Origin: Phytophthora quininea
Lineage: Eukaryota; Oomycota; Peronosporomycetes; Peronosporales; Peronosporaceae
Assembly (NCBI GenBank): GCA_011947345.1
Contig: JAAVTG010000542.1
Location: 301,661-365,660, forward strand
Length of the DNA: 64,000 nt
Direction of reading: 5' to 3'
Shown here: positions 34,975 to 45,767 of the stretch, in pieces
How the letters are laid out: each line of letters starts with the position of its first letter
How positions within the stretch are numbered: the stretch's first letter is position 1
The notes under the pieces: model-generated
What the model was told of the DNA's origin: nothing
What the model saw: the letters and a program-made list of their open reading frames with translations, nothing else
Databases searched by the model: none
Program-made: the position numbers and the translations under genes

Positions 34975-35366
34975 AACTCCATTTACACGTTTGAAGTGGT
35001 CTACTGCACGGAGCATATGCCAGTTAGCATTTTTCTCAAGCAAAGAATGCTGAACTTGTTGAGTGTCGCCGTTTTCATCTACGACCATAAACGTACATAG
35101 CTGATAGTTGTACCTGTTAGCAGATAAAACATTAGAATAAGGATAAGACCTTTAGAATAAGGAAACGGGGAAACAAAGCTGATACCCACACGTTCATCTT
35201 ATGCGTACAATCGACCAGAATGAGCTCAGGAAAGCGAGACACCGTACAGCTCATGTGACGAGATGAAATACTGATAACTGCGGTTATTGTCATATCATTT
35301 TCATCAACTGTGAGAACGTTACCGTCGACACCTGCAAATTCAGCCAAAACCAAGCCGCAAATATTG
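34975..35366 (-). pseudogene. MULE transposase, middle DDE part
   Basis: Read from LTR A toward lower coordinates: LHNICGLVLAEFAGVDGNVL, then FPELILVDCTHKMN, where the Asp of LVDCTHK is the first catalytic residue. Next, in another frame, comes FMVVDENGDTQQVQHSLLEKN, the strand and turn that precede the second Asp. It is cut at 35366 by LTR A and near 34975 by the unknown insert. With the inversion undone it directly continues the N-terminal part at 20464. Confidence 0.7.
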
Positions 35367-35621
35367 TGTAATGTTCTCAGAACCGATCGTCACACTGCAA
35401 GTTGTTGGGGCTCTCGAGGAGCTCGCGAAATCCTCTCGTTGCTACCCGTAATGATAGCCGCTGACTGACAATCTTATCTCAACCACATGCATGATTACCA
35501 GTTGAAGATCCCGCTCTTCACAAGGTCTCCGTTTCCGGGTTGAGCCGATCTGTTAGTTTTCTCATCCTGCTTTTTGCACAATACAAGACACGAACTCTGA
35601 ATTCTGAAGTCCAACGTTATA
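35367..35621 (+). repeat. LTR A, 5' copy
   Basis: Starts TGTAATGTTCTCAG and ends CCAACGTTATA. It is the inverted match of 20467-20720. The A gag follows after a 92-bp leader, so this is the 5' LTR of element A. Confidence 0.85.
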
Positions 35622-35713
35622 ATTAGTAGCACTTGTTGGTCACACTTCAACTCCATTCTACTCGCCGCGCCACCCCGACCCGTTTGAAAAGACTCCGTCT
35701 CGCCCACTCAAGT

Positions 35714-36561
35714 ATGGAAGAGCAGAACCCCGTCATGGCGCTTCTGGATGGTCTCACCCAGGCCATTCACGAACTCTCCCACACGATGGCCTCGCAGAAC
35801 AACGATTTCGGACGTCAGTCATGGATCAGCTGCAACATCAACAGGCAAACAGAGAATTCAAAATTGAGGGCGCATCTATGCCAAAATTTTATGGCAAACC
35901 AACCGAGAGTGTGGACGAGTTTATTTTCGAGGCCAAGTTGTTCATGAACGGAAAGAACATCGATTACGACCACCCTGGGAACCAGGCGCGAGTGGTGGCT
36001 ATGTTGACCAGTAACCTCCGCAAAGGAGCTGCCTCGTGGTATCACAGCCACATCATGATCGATGAAGAGCCTATTGTCTCAGTTGACGTGTTTGAAGCGG
36101 CTCTGCAGGATGAATTTCTTCCTCCCGACCAGCAACACAGTTTGCGCGCTGCGCTGCGTGCATGCAAGCAGACGAGTGACGTGGAAGAATATGTGTCGCG
36201 GTTTCGCAAGATTATCACCCAGATCTGCGATATGTCTGCCTTAGACAAGGTGGATCACTTCTCTAAAGTCTGAGACTAGCAAGGAAGTTGACTACCTCAA
36301 CTGCAACTCGCTGAAGGAAGCTATTTCGGCGGCTCAAGCCTACGAACGAGATCATTTTGGTGGTCGTCATCAACCAAGTGGACGGCGCGACGGACCGGAA
36401 CCCATGGACGTTTCCTGTGTGACGGCTCGCCCAACACTCGAGCAGTGTCGCCGTCAGAGACTGTGCTTTTACTGTCGCGAACCTGGACACCGCATCTCGG
36501 ACTGCCCAAAGAAGCGTCAGAGAAACGACAGAACCCAACGGATGTAATGGAGTGTCCGTTG
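35714..36561 (+). CDS. Element A gag with CCHC zinc knuckle
   Basis: Frames from ATG 35714, then 35821-36273 and on to about 36546. An N-terminal helix (MEEQNPVMALLDGLTQAIHEL) is followed by a retrotransposon gag domain (FIFEAKLFMNGKNIDYDHPG; AASWYHSHIM; FEAALQDEFLPPDQQ; VEEYVSRFRKIITQI), then a basic linker and the knuckle LCFYCREPGHRISDCPKK. It forms the particle shell and binds RNA. Coding is cut after CGTTG at 36561 by LTR B. Two frame breaks (near 35820 and 36270). Confidence 0.8.
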
Positions 36562-36818
36562 TGTCACGTGCTCTGGTAGAAGTTGACGTGGGTGAGTCTT
36601 CACTTGTTGGAAAGGTGGAAAAATGAAGACTTATTGATGTTATGGTGGCTGCAAGCCTCTAGCTACAGCAAATTTGAAAGCAAAGAGTAGGAAGTTATGA
36701 AACCAACGAACTGCGATCGTGCAGCTCAGTGCCGAGGAGGAACTCGAAACCTTCGAGGTGCCGTTGGGTCAGGAATTGCGACTGTGTCTTGGCGATCCAC
36801 GGGCTTGTGTCCGTGACA
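36562..36818 (-). repeat. LTR B, second copy (3' LTR, intact)
   Basis: 257 bp; in element sense it runs TGTCACGGACACAAG to AGCACGTGACA from 36818 down to 36562. It follows a polypurine tract CTGGAGGAGGAAG at 36819-36831, which fixes it as the 3' LTR of the minus-strand element. This uninterrupted copy defines the Crypton insertion point in the other LTR B. Confidence 0.85.
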
Positions 36819-36989
36819 CTTCCTCCTCCAGAAGCGCCGTTGCTCTCGTAGGCGGCAAGGTGTCAACATAGTGACGAACTAGTGCCAGCACTTGGAGCAA
36901 GTTGCCCAGCAGTTCTCAGGATGGCTTGATCGATGAATCCAGCCATTGAACCTTGAATTGACGGACGCCTCGGTAAGTCCGATGGCTCA

Positions 36990-38951
36990 GAATGTCGGCC
37001 ACGAGATGTCCCTCAGAGCCGTCCGCTACGAGAACAGGTTGGACTCGAGTCTCTCGGGGTGGGGATCTTGATCACGGTGGTACATTCGTAGACGGGAAAC
37101 GTGATAGTCGGGGTGAAGTCCCAAACCCGGCGGTAGGTCGAGAGTATAGGTGTCAGGACCCGCGATATTGAGTATCCGGTAGGGGCCAATAAAGCGCGCA
37201 GCATTTCCGCTTGCCGTCCGTGCCCATGTGGATAGTGTCGAGGTTGCGGGTATCGACTAGCACGCTGTCACCCACAGCGAAGGTGATGACTGGCCGATTG
37301 CGGTCGTAGGAATCGTGCCAACGAAGTTGGACTGCCGCCATCGCATCTTGGGCTTCAGCTAGAATTACTTGCTGATGGTGTACGAAGGTAGCCGCTCGGG
37401 TGGATTCGGACCCTGGAACTGAGCAATCCGCAACGGAGCGCGGCTGGTATCCGAGGACCGCCATAAAAGGCGACATGCCAATCGACGAGTGCACTCGCGA
37501 GTTGTATGCGAACTCGGCGAGCGGAAAAAGCTGATCCCAATTGTCTTGGTGCGGATTTACGTTACGAAGTGTCGTAAGTACTCGCTGACAAACTTGATTG
37601 TCGCCTCAGACTGTTCATCCGTCGATGGTTTAAACGCAGTACTGAGGTGAAGGCGAGTACCCTGCAGCTCCATGATGGAGCGCCACATAGCCGCCGTAAA
37701 TTTGGGGTCGCGATCGGAGACGATTGAGCGTGGTAGTCCATGCAAACGCTGATAAAAGGAGCAAAACAGCTGAGCACTCGAGGCCGCCGTCGCCGTCGCG
37801 TGAGTAACGAGGAAATGCGTTCTCTTGGTGAGGCGATCCACAATCACGAGGGCCGCATCGTAGCCTGTAGTGGTGGTGGGAAGTGGTGTAAGGAAGTCCA
37901 TACTGATGTCCAGCCATCTTTGTTCAGGAATTTCAAGTGAATGTAGAAGTCCCGCAGCTTTCCCACGCACAGCTTTGTTGCGCTGGCAGAGTTCGCACAA
38001 TGCGACATAGAGGTCAACCGCCGTAGCCATGCCCTTCCAGTAGAATTTCTCGAGGACGTGAAGCAAAGTCTTCGCTTGTCCTGGGTGGCCGCGGGTTGGG
38101 ACGTCATGTTCCTCGAAAAGAACACATTTGCGCAGACCTGGAACATCAGGAACGCAGAGACGTCGCGGCGAAGCGGGTCGCAGCTGGAAGTAGAGTAATC
38201 CGCCGTCGAAGGTGAATCGCCGGCAACGGCGACTAGATTTTGCGTTATCCGCAAGGATATCGCGCACAATTGGGCCGAAATATTTGTTCGAAGAATAACC
38301 TTGGCGGCATTCCCGCTCAATATCCATCGCATGTGCCGTCTGATGAAGAAGTACTTCGTCTGCATCTGGTGCTCCATTCGTAACCATCGAGTTGATCAAA
38401 GTCGAGAGGCTGATAGCTCGAGCAGTTCCGTCATTCCAGTCTGCCCGTCTAGAAATCGCATCAGCAACGACGTTCGTGTTACCTGGCACCCATTTGAAGA
38501 GCGGCTGGAATAATGCGAGCTCGTTCAGCCAGTGGGCTAAGCGCTGGGAGCATGTTTGCTGCTGCAAGATACTCTCAATCGTGTGATGATCCGTGTTCAG
38601 AAAGAAAGGTCGATCCAGCAAGTACACCTTCCAGATCCGCATCGCATGCAACGCAGCCAGCAATTCATTTTCCCACGTCGGATAAACCAACTCCGGCTTA
38701 GTCAGCTTGCGTCCGCCATAAGCGATGGCCTGCTCGCCTCCGTTGTCATCCAGCTGAAATAGGTAGCCACCCACCGCAAAGTCCGACGCATCGACGTTAA
38801 CGTGGAATGGCCTGGTGAAGTCTGGATGGGCGAGGACGGGAGGTGAGGTGAGCTTGTCCTTCAGTGTCGAAAACGCATCCAGTTGCTGGGGAGTGAGTGT
38901 GATTGGGTCCTGAGGACGCTTGTTCCGGGTCAATTCCGTCAATAGCGCCAC
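36990..38951 (-). CDS. Element B RNase H and integrase
   Basis: Frames 38951-37557, then 37494-37153 and 37204-37013. RNase H: FHVNVDASDFAVGGYLFQ, NELLAALHAMRIWKVYLLD, LNTDHHTIES, TNVVADAISRR. The zinc finger HHCC shows HDVPTRGHPGQAKTL and YVALCELCQRNKAV. Integrase core: DISMDFLTPLPTTTTGYDAA, IVSDRDPKFTAAMWR and STDEQSEATIKFVSEYL; the usual Gly after TD (TDGQ) is Glu here. The C-terminal part (ALLAPTGYSISRVL; FTPTITFPVYE) resembles the tail that follows the core, but frames are broken there. Confidence 0.85.
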
Positions 38952-40261
38952 TTACTCAGCGAAACCATCACAAAATCGCATCACGTAGACGCAAGTCCCG
39001 ATGAATGCTTGCATATCCCGCTTAGTCTTGGGAAGAGGCCAGTTGCGGATACTTTCGCACTTCTTAGGGTCCATCCGCACCCCGTCACGACCGATGAGGT
39101 CGCCGAGGCACGGGATCTTGGGCTGGCAAAACACGCACTTTTCAATCTTGATGTAGAGATTCTCTTGCGCGCAGCGCTCCAATACTTTGTCGAGAGCTGC
39201 GAGGTGCTCATCCATCGACTCGGTTTCGGTAAACACGAACAGATCGTCAAAGTAAGTTTGACAGAAGCTGTTGAAGTCCGAGAAAATCGCTTGGACTAGT
39301 CGATTGCAGCACGATGGACTACTCGAGATACCCATCGGAGTGACGAGGTATTCGAACAGTCCGTCCGGCGTTGCGAAGGCCGTGTAAGGGATGGAGTTCT
39401 CGCTCAGCTTTACTTGATAAAAGCCCCAGAGTAGGTCCATCGCGGAGAACAGTTTGCCGCGAGCCATCGCGCGCAAGATTTCGTCCTTGCGCGGAATTGG
39501 GTTCGTCGGAACTTTGATCTTTGAGTTGAGTCCTCGAAAATCGTGTACGATCCTCCATTCACCAGAACTTTTGCGCACGCAGAACATGGGGGCACAATAG
39601 GGGAAGAGGACGGCCTGATGATTCCTGCCTGTAGCATCTCGCGAGCCCAAGATTGTATTGCGGCTTTCTGCTCCGGGGAAAGCGGGAATTGTTTCCGATG
39701 GATAGGTGTGGCGTCTGCAACTTCGATCGTGGCGTCCATGCCTTCGTGTCGAGTAGGAGGAACGTTAGGCAGCGTGGAACGAAACACGCTATCGCGATAC
39801 TTGCTGACGACAGGATACGCTGGCGAGGTTTTTAGAGCTTGCCATGCGTCGTCAGCTTTGGGACTTGCTGTATCCGGCGCAATGAACAGACACAACTCAT
39901 TATCTTTCTCGCTCAGCAACTTGACCACGTCACGACTCGGAACAATTCGAGTTCGGCCTTGGGTACCGTTGTGGTCATGCTGTAGATAAAACTGTAAGAG
40001 CGCGAGGTCCTCCCTGACTGGAAAATGGCATCGGACTTGCGAAAAGCGCTGACTAGCGATGCGACGAGCTTTCTGCTGTGGCGCGCACGGCTTGAATGGC
40101 AACGACTTGGCTCCTTGATCACCCTCAGGCAATGATCTTGGTGTAATTACTCGCTTGGACCAGTCGAATGAGGGATTGACTTCGGCTAGCCAAGGCATTC
40201 CCAGCAATACATCTTGAGATTCGGGCACCTTCAGGACGAACGCCGTGGAATCATAGCGAGG
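38952..40261 (-). CDS. Element B protease end and reverse transcriptase
   Basis: Frames 40228-39410 and 39650-38952. The protease end VLLGMPWLAEVNPSFDWSKR is the strand and IDW region. A linker follows, then the RT N-terminus (SPEQKAAIQSWAREMLQAGI; RPSSSPIVPP). The second frame has CVRKSSGEWRIVHDFRGLN, FSAMDLLWGFYQV, and the catalytic QTYFDDLFVF with YFDD intact. It ends FIGTCVYVMRFCDGFAE. The front of the protease is beyond the D insertion, at 46060-46222. Confidence 0.85.
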
Positions 40262-40266
40262 GAATC
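40262..40266. repeat. Target-site duplication of element D, left (GAATC)
   Basis: GAATC directly left of the D LTR; repeated at 46025-46029 directly right of the other LTR. Confidence 0.95.
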
Positions 40267-40523
40267 TGTTGTAAATATGGTAGCACTTACTCCTGAACAG
40301 GCCAAACGGCTAGAGCTGCTGTATTTACGGTAACTTTGGCGAGGAAGCGTGAGAGTTGGAAACCAGAGGACTTCACTACAGACTCTGGTCACGACGTGGA
40401 CACTTGATAGAAAATTGTGAAGTAAATGTATTTGAACGCTGCTGTATGCCTTTTCGCTACGCGGCTCTCCGCTACGATATCTTAAACGGTTTTTTCTGAA
40501 CGAACGGTGGAGGAGCCACCACA
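40267..40523 (-). repeat. LTR D, 3' copy (257 bp)
   Basis: Identical by eye to 45768-46024. Ends TGTTGTAAATATGG and GGAGCCACCACA on the + strand. In element sense it is preceded by GAAGGAGGTCG, a purine tract. The frame that encodes the chromodomain stays open through all of this LTR. Confidence 0.95.
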
Positions 40524-40599
40524 CGACCTCCTTCAGAAAGAGACCTTCACCTCGGCCATTGACGAATCGTCTGAATAAAAGCTGGGTTCTTTCGAGAAT

Positions 40600-43500
40600 G
40601 CGCTGTGATGTACGAGTCGGGAGCCCGTTTGCCTTTCGATGGTACTCACGAATTAAACCAGGGACAGACAACAAGTTTACTGTGGGTTCCCAGGTAATGT
40701 CGTCCCAACGCCCGACCCACTTGCATTTATACTGCTCAGTTCCGTCGCGGTTGATACGATGATCGATAATTTTCTCGATAAGATGCCCCTCAGACCCGTC
40801 TTTCAGTCGCAACGTCGGGACAGTCGAATCCCGTACACATCCCGAAGTGTCCTTAACAAATTTTTCAGCACCATCGTGTGAAATACGGGGTGAATTTGCA
40901 GTTCACGTGGCAAATTCACTTCATAGCTCGCTCCATCGTGATGAACTTTCAGAACTTCATAAGGACCTATCCATTTTGATGCAAATTTCCGCTGGACTGC
41001 CCCCACTGTCGTGGGATTGAAGTCCTTTGTCGAAATGAGGACCATCTCCCCACTTCGAACTTTTGGTCACGTCTTCCTCGGTCGTAATGCAGCTTCATCT
41101 TCTTTGCGCTCGACCGCAGTTGAGCCTGCACCGCTCGAAGTATACTCTCCAAATGAGCCACGAATTTCGTTGCTGGTTCTTTCCGAGTGTCTGGCAACGC
41201 TAAATCGGTTGGAAGTTTTGGGGAATATCCTAGATCTGCTACAAAGGGACTCATTTCGATGCTGGATTGATAGCGATTGTTGTAGGCAAATTCTGCCAAC
41301 GCCAAGTAGTGGTCCCAATCGTCCTGAAAACCACTAACGTAATGGCGCAAATAGGATGAAAGAATCCCATTTATTCGTTCCACTTGTCCGTCCGTCCTCT
41401 GATGGTGAGCCGACGCTAGTTTAAGCTTAGTGCCAAGAAGTTTTGCACACGCCGACCAGAATTTGGACGTAAACTTGGAATCTCGATCCGATATGATGTC
41501 GGATGGCAGACCGTGGTGTCGTACATACACCTTCACAAACAATTCTGCTAAATCTTCCGCAGTAATCGTGGAGATGGTTTCTACGAAGTGGGCCCGTTTG
41601 GTCAGCCTGTCAGCAATGACCAAAATGGTGTCATAACCATTTGTAGTTTCTGGTAACCCGGTAATAAAGTCCATACCAATTGATGTCCATCTTCCAGTTG
41701 GAATTTCGAGTGGGTGGAGCAACCCTGGTGCTTTTCCAGTCCGGTGCTTGTTCCGCTGACAAGACTCACAGGTTGCCACGTAGTTTCGAACGGTTCGATG
41801 CATTCTCTTCCAGTAGAAGCGTTGTTTAACGGATGCGATGGTTTTTCGATTCCTGGATGCCCTGCACTTGCAATGTCATGGAGCTCCCATAGAATTGTGT
41901 TTTGCAATTCTGTCGCCTCTTGAGGAATGAAAATACGAGATTCTTCTCCATCTACCCAGCGAATAAGGTTTTCTGTTTCGAAGAATACAAATTTTGCGTT
42001 GCCTCTGGGTTGTTCAGGTAGGTTATCTCCTCCAAACCCAGCATTCTTTGAGCTAATCGGATCATCGTTAATAGTGACTTTTGTTGCAGGCGTCGCGCCG
42101 CGTTCATTTGCCTCTGTTTCTGCTGTACAAAATCGATCGCAAAGTCCGGACGACGGCTCATTGCGTCTGCAACCGTGTTGGTTGTCCCTGGAATGTATCG
42201 AAATCGCAAATTAAACTCGGACAGCAAATCATACCATCGACAAATTCGACGGTTTATTTTCCTCTGCGTCAGGACACGCTCCAACGAATGATGATCGGTC
42301 TCCACTAAGCAACCTCCATCAAGTAAGTAAATTCTCCAAATGTTTAAGCAATGTACAATCGCTAACATCTCTTGCTCATGCGTGGGATAATTTAATTCTG
42401 CGGCCTTCATCTTTCGGCCACAAAATGCTATAGGTCTCTCCACTCTGTTTTCTGTGTGCTGAAATAAAACTCCTCCCACAGCGAATCGAGATGCATCGGT
42501 TCTCATCCCGAACGGCTTAGAAAAATCTGGCAAAGCAAGTATTGGCGTGTTACACAACGCACCTTTTAATTCTTCGAACGCTTTGCGGTGCTCCGAGGTC
42601 CAGCTAAACACCCTTTTCTTTTGAGACTTTACCAATTCGAATAACGGTGCACTCATTTCGGAGTACGATCGGCAGAAATTTTGCACGTACACCGTTGTTC
42701 CCAGGAACGATTGTAAATCTCGAACTGCTCGTGGCTCAGGCCACTCCTGTATTACTCGAACTTTGTCAGGATCAATCCTGACCCCATCTCGCCCCACAAA
42801 ATCACCTAAGCACGGAATTTCAGCTGCACACAATGTCGATTCAGCTAGCTTCAGATACAATTTTTGTCACGACAGCGCTCAAATACTTTTCGCACTGCCG
42901 CTAGATGTGATTCCACATCCTGCTGCTTGGTAAAGACGTAAATGTCATCAAAATACGTTGCAGAAAAATCTCTCAGGTCCGCAAAAATACCCTGCACTAT
43001 ACGGTTAAACGTTGCAGGAGCGTTGCTTAGGCCCATTGGTATCGCAATATACTCGAACAATCCATCGGGCGTTTGAAAGGCTGTAAAAGGAATGTCCTTT
43101 TCGCGCATCCGCAATTGATAATATCCTGATAGCAGATCGAAACAGCTCAACCAAAACGAACCGCTCATTCTATCAAAGATTGAGTCCTTGCGAGGCATTG
43201 GAGAAGACTGACGAACTGTACGCTCGTTCATGGCACGGTAATCGTGCACCACTCGCCAACCCACTGCCTTTTGATGCAAAATGTAGGAGCCGCGTGGGGA
43301 GACTTGCTTGGCCGAATCAGACCAGCTTTTAGCATCATTTTCGTCCATTCCCGAAGTGCTGATTCCTGGCTTGGACTAAGTCTCCACTGCTGTCTATAAA
43401 CTGCTCCCGTGCCCTCTTTTATCTCCATCTCGTGCTCTCCATGGACAGGAGGTCCGACTGGCAATTCTGTTTTGAAAATCATTGAAAACTCTTCGAGGAG

Positions 43501-44328
43501 AGAGTATCCCGGATTATCCTTAAAACTTTCGAGGTCGGTATGCAGTTGATGTTGCTGCTTCTCGGTCGCGACTGCTGCCGACACCACTGCCTTCGCAAAA
43601 CCTTGCTCTAATAGCACTTCCGCATACAATGCGTTCACCGTATCAGGTGGTAGAATCGCCACAAACTCTACTTCTGGGTTTCGCATTAATTTGCGAGCTG
43701 CTTTAAGCGAAATATGCTTTGTAAATCCCCATCGAGCACAATAATGAAAGCTTCTTTCGGCCGGCCACTCGGGTGCCTTCTTCAGCTTGCTCGACTGGCC
43801 TACCTCAGCCCCGACAACGAACGGCTGTTTCTCAGACGGTCGTGACCTACTATTCCACCGCCGTAGCTCCTGTTCGTACTGCTTCTTGCTGTATAACTTG
43901 TCTGTTTCCCAGTCGATAATTGGCACCATGGCTCGCTTCCATGGCACTCCCAGCATCAGATCACATTTGTTTGGAATGAAACAAATATTAAAGTCGAACA
44001 CGAACGGCTCCATCTCATCTACTACGATTTTCAGCGGGAGAATTCTGTTCGGCACTTGCTCCGTCTTGCCATTCGCGTACGTCACCGCGAAGTGGCCAAG
44101 GTCAACGACGTCGTTCTCCCAGTGGTGTTTTCTTACAAATGCTTCAGTGATCCCGCAAAAGTCAGCTCCTTCGTCGAAAAACGTCTTACACCGTTGACGC
44201 TGAGCATTTTTCAGGCAAACGGTCTCTTTAATCAGATACTTTGCTGGCTTGTCAACTTTGCAGTTCTTCTGGAAGTAGATCCGATTCGTCGACTTTCCGG
44301 GGTCGAAGACCTTCGACTGCGAGGGCAT
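40600..44328 (-). CDS. Element D pol: protease, RT, RNase H, integrase, chromodomain
   Basis: Frames 44328-43228, 43348-42851, 42860-41952, 41907-41602, 41803-40967, 41045-40803, 40812-40600. Protease-like site CKTFFDEGADFCGITEAF (DEGA where DSGA/DTGA is usual). RT: VVHDYRAMN, CFDLLSGYYQLRM, SATYFDDIYVFT. RNase H: FGMRTDASRFAVGGVLFQ, DHHSLERVL, TVADAMSRRP. Integrase: HHCC (LHDIASAGHPG; CESCQRNKHRTG), GMDFITGLPETTNGYDTI, IISDRDSKFTSKFW, RTDGQVERINGI. Chromodomain: LIEKIIDHRINRDGTEQYKCKWVGRWDDITWEP, which directs integration to heterochromatin in related elements. All enzymatic motifs are intact. Breaks at 43269-43272, 42859-42865 and 41842-41846 are short A/T runs. Confidence 0.88.
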
Positions 44329-44369
44329 GATGGCTTCGTCAGGTCTCGGGACGCCATCCCCGGGACCAA

Positions 44370-45740
44370 CTAGTTTAAATCCGACTTGAAAGTAGCAAAG
44401 TCGGCTTGTAGTGAAGCGACCATTTCCAGCAGACGTTCAGTGCTAGAATGCGAAGCTTCCGTCGTCGAAGACGAGGCGTTATTCTTTTTCTTCAGCCACT
44501 TTGGCTGCATTTCGGGGTGCATTTGCCAGCATTTATCTCGTGAATGACCTTGCTCTGTGCAGGACGTGGGCGTGCACCTAGTCACCTCAGTCTTCTTGTC
44601 TACGTTATTGTTGGGAGCGGATTTACGATTCTTCCCCATGTTCGGATCTCCAGTTCCTTTGCTATTGGAATTCTTTTTGTTACCCGGCTCCGCTGTGCTT
44701 TTGCGCGGGTTCATTGCTCGAGCAGCATCGACGAGGCCTTCTAGCATCGTGTGCTGTTTGGTCTGCAGAAAATTCCTCAACTCTTGTGATTGCAGACCTT
44801 TCTTAAACAGAATCATTTTGAACTTCACAGATACCTCTGAGGTTCGCGAGAGGCGGACAAATTCCTCAATGTAAGTATCTAAAGCTCGAGAATCTTGTGT
44901 GCAATCAAACAAACGCGCCACTTGGTCCTCTTCACGAGATTTGGTCAGGAAACGCTGCCGCATTTTCTTCGCAATGCAACTCCATCGCCACTCACCGCTA
45001 TACTCCTGCAACAGCCAGACTTTCGCCTTGCCCTTCGTGTGGCTCATCATCAATTTACCAACACGGGCGTCAACTTGCGGTTGCTTGAAAAATAATCCAA
45101 AAGCACCGTGCCACATGATCATATTGCGAACATAGACATCAATGTCTTCGTTGTTCTCGCCACCAAAAATGGGTGTTTCCTTCTGCTTGAAGCTCTTAGT
45201 AATTCGTGACTCCAATTCATCATCATTATACACAGGAGTATTCGCGGGCATAGTTCCAACCACGTCCCATTCTGGATAAAGCTCAACATCTTCTCCAGCA
45301 TTTGCTTCCACCCCTGAGATGTTTGTCACTGTTGATCGCAACTCAGCTACCTCAACCTGTTGCTTGTGTACCTCTGCGCGCATTTGCTGTATTTCAGCGT
45401 GCATGGTTCTAAATTTTTCGGTGTGATCCATCATTGTTGCACTACTCTGACTAGAATATTGTTGCATCTGCTCAATTACTTGTTCCAAGAGTTGTTGAGT
45501 CCGGGACGCTTGCTCGGAGCTCTCATGCTGACGGGTCTCCACTCGAGTTGCAAAATTCGCCACCGACTCTGTGAGTACAGTCTGATCCCTCTGTAAAACA
45601 CGAAGAACATTCTCCCACCGGGGCAAATTCGTTAATAGATCGCGAACGTCGTCGACCTCTTGACCAGTAAGTCTCGGCGGCTGGGCTCCATCTTGGCCAG
45701 CGTTAAAGTCGTCGATTTCGACTCCAGGTCTGTCGTCCAT
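44370..45740 (-). CDS. Element D gag
   Basis: One unbroken frame of 456 codons. An acidic N-terminus and a long coiled coil (HTEKFRTMHAEIQQMRAEVHKQQVEVAELRS) precede a gag domain (VYVRNMIMWHGAFGLFFKQP; KVWLLQEYSGEWRWSC; RQRFLTKSREEDQVARLFDC; ALDTYIEEFVRLSRT). It ends with a basic Asn/Lys-rich tail and a Cys/His cluster (CTPTSCTEQGHSRDKC) that resembles a variant zinc knuckle. The ATG at 45738-45740 lies only 27 bases from the LTR end. Pol is in another frame after a short gap (stop at 44370, next frame from 44328). Confidence 0.88.
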   Translation of the reverse strand: MDDRPGVEIDDFNAGQDGAQPPRLTGQEVDDVRDLLTNLPRWENVLRVLQRDQTVLTESVANFATRVETRQHESSEQASRTQQLLEQVIEQMQQYSSQSSATMMDHTEKFRTMHAEIQQMRAEVHKQQVEVAELRSTVTNISGVEANAGEDVELYPEWDVVGTMPANTPVYNDDELESRITKSFKQKETPIFGGENNEDIDVYVRNMIMWHGAFGLFFKQPQVDARVGKLMMSHTKGKAKVWLLQEYSGEWRWSCIAKKMRQRFLTKSREEDQVARLFDCTQDSRALDTYIEEFVRLSRTSEVSVKFKMILFKKGLQSQELRNFLQTKQHTMLEGLVDAARAMNPRKSTAEPGNKKNSNSKGTGDPNMGKNRKSAPNNNVDKKTEVTRCTPTSCTEQGHSRDKCWQMHPEMQPKWLKKKNNASSSTTEASHSSTERLLEMVASLQADFATFKSDLN

Positions 45741-45767
45741 TGTCGCTACGACTCGAAAGCTCTACAA

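Noticed and set aside
20460..35366. Target-site duplication of element A
   Set aside because: Bases next to LTR A (CGATG at 20462-20466, and CAATA as complement of 35362-35366) do not match well enough.
36562..36818. First read as a gag-protease linker shared by two copies of one element
   Set aside because: The block starts TGTCACG and ends CGTGACA, follows a purine tract, and has 5-bp complementary flanks; it is an LTR.
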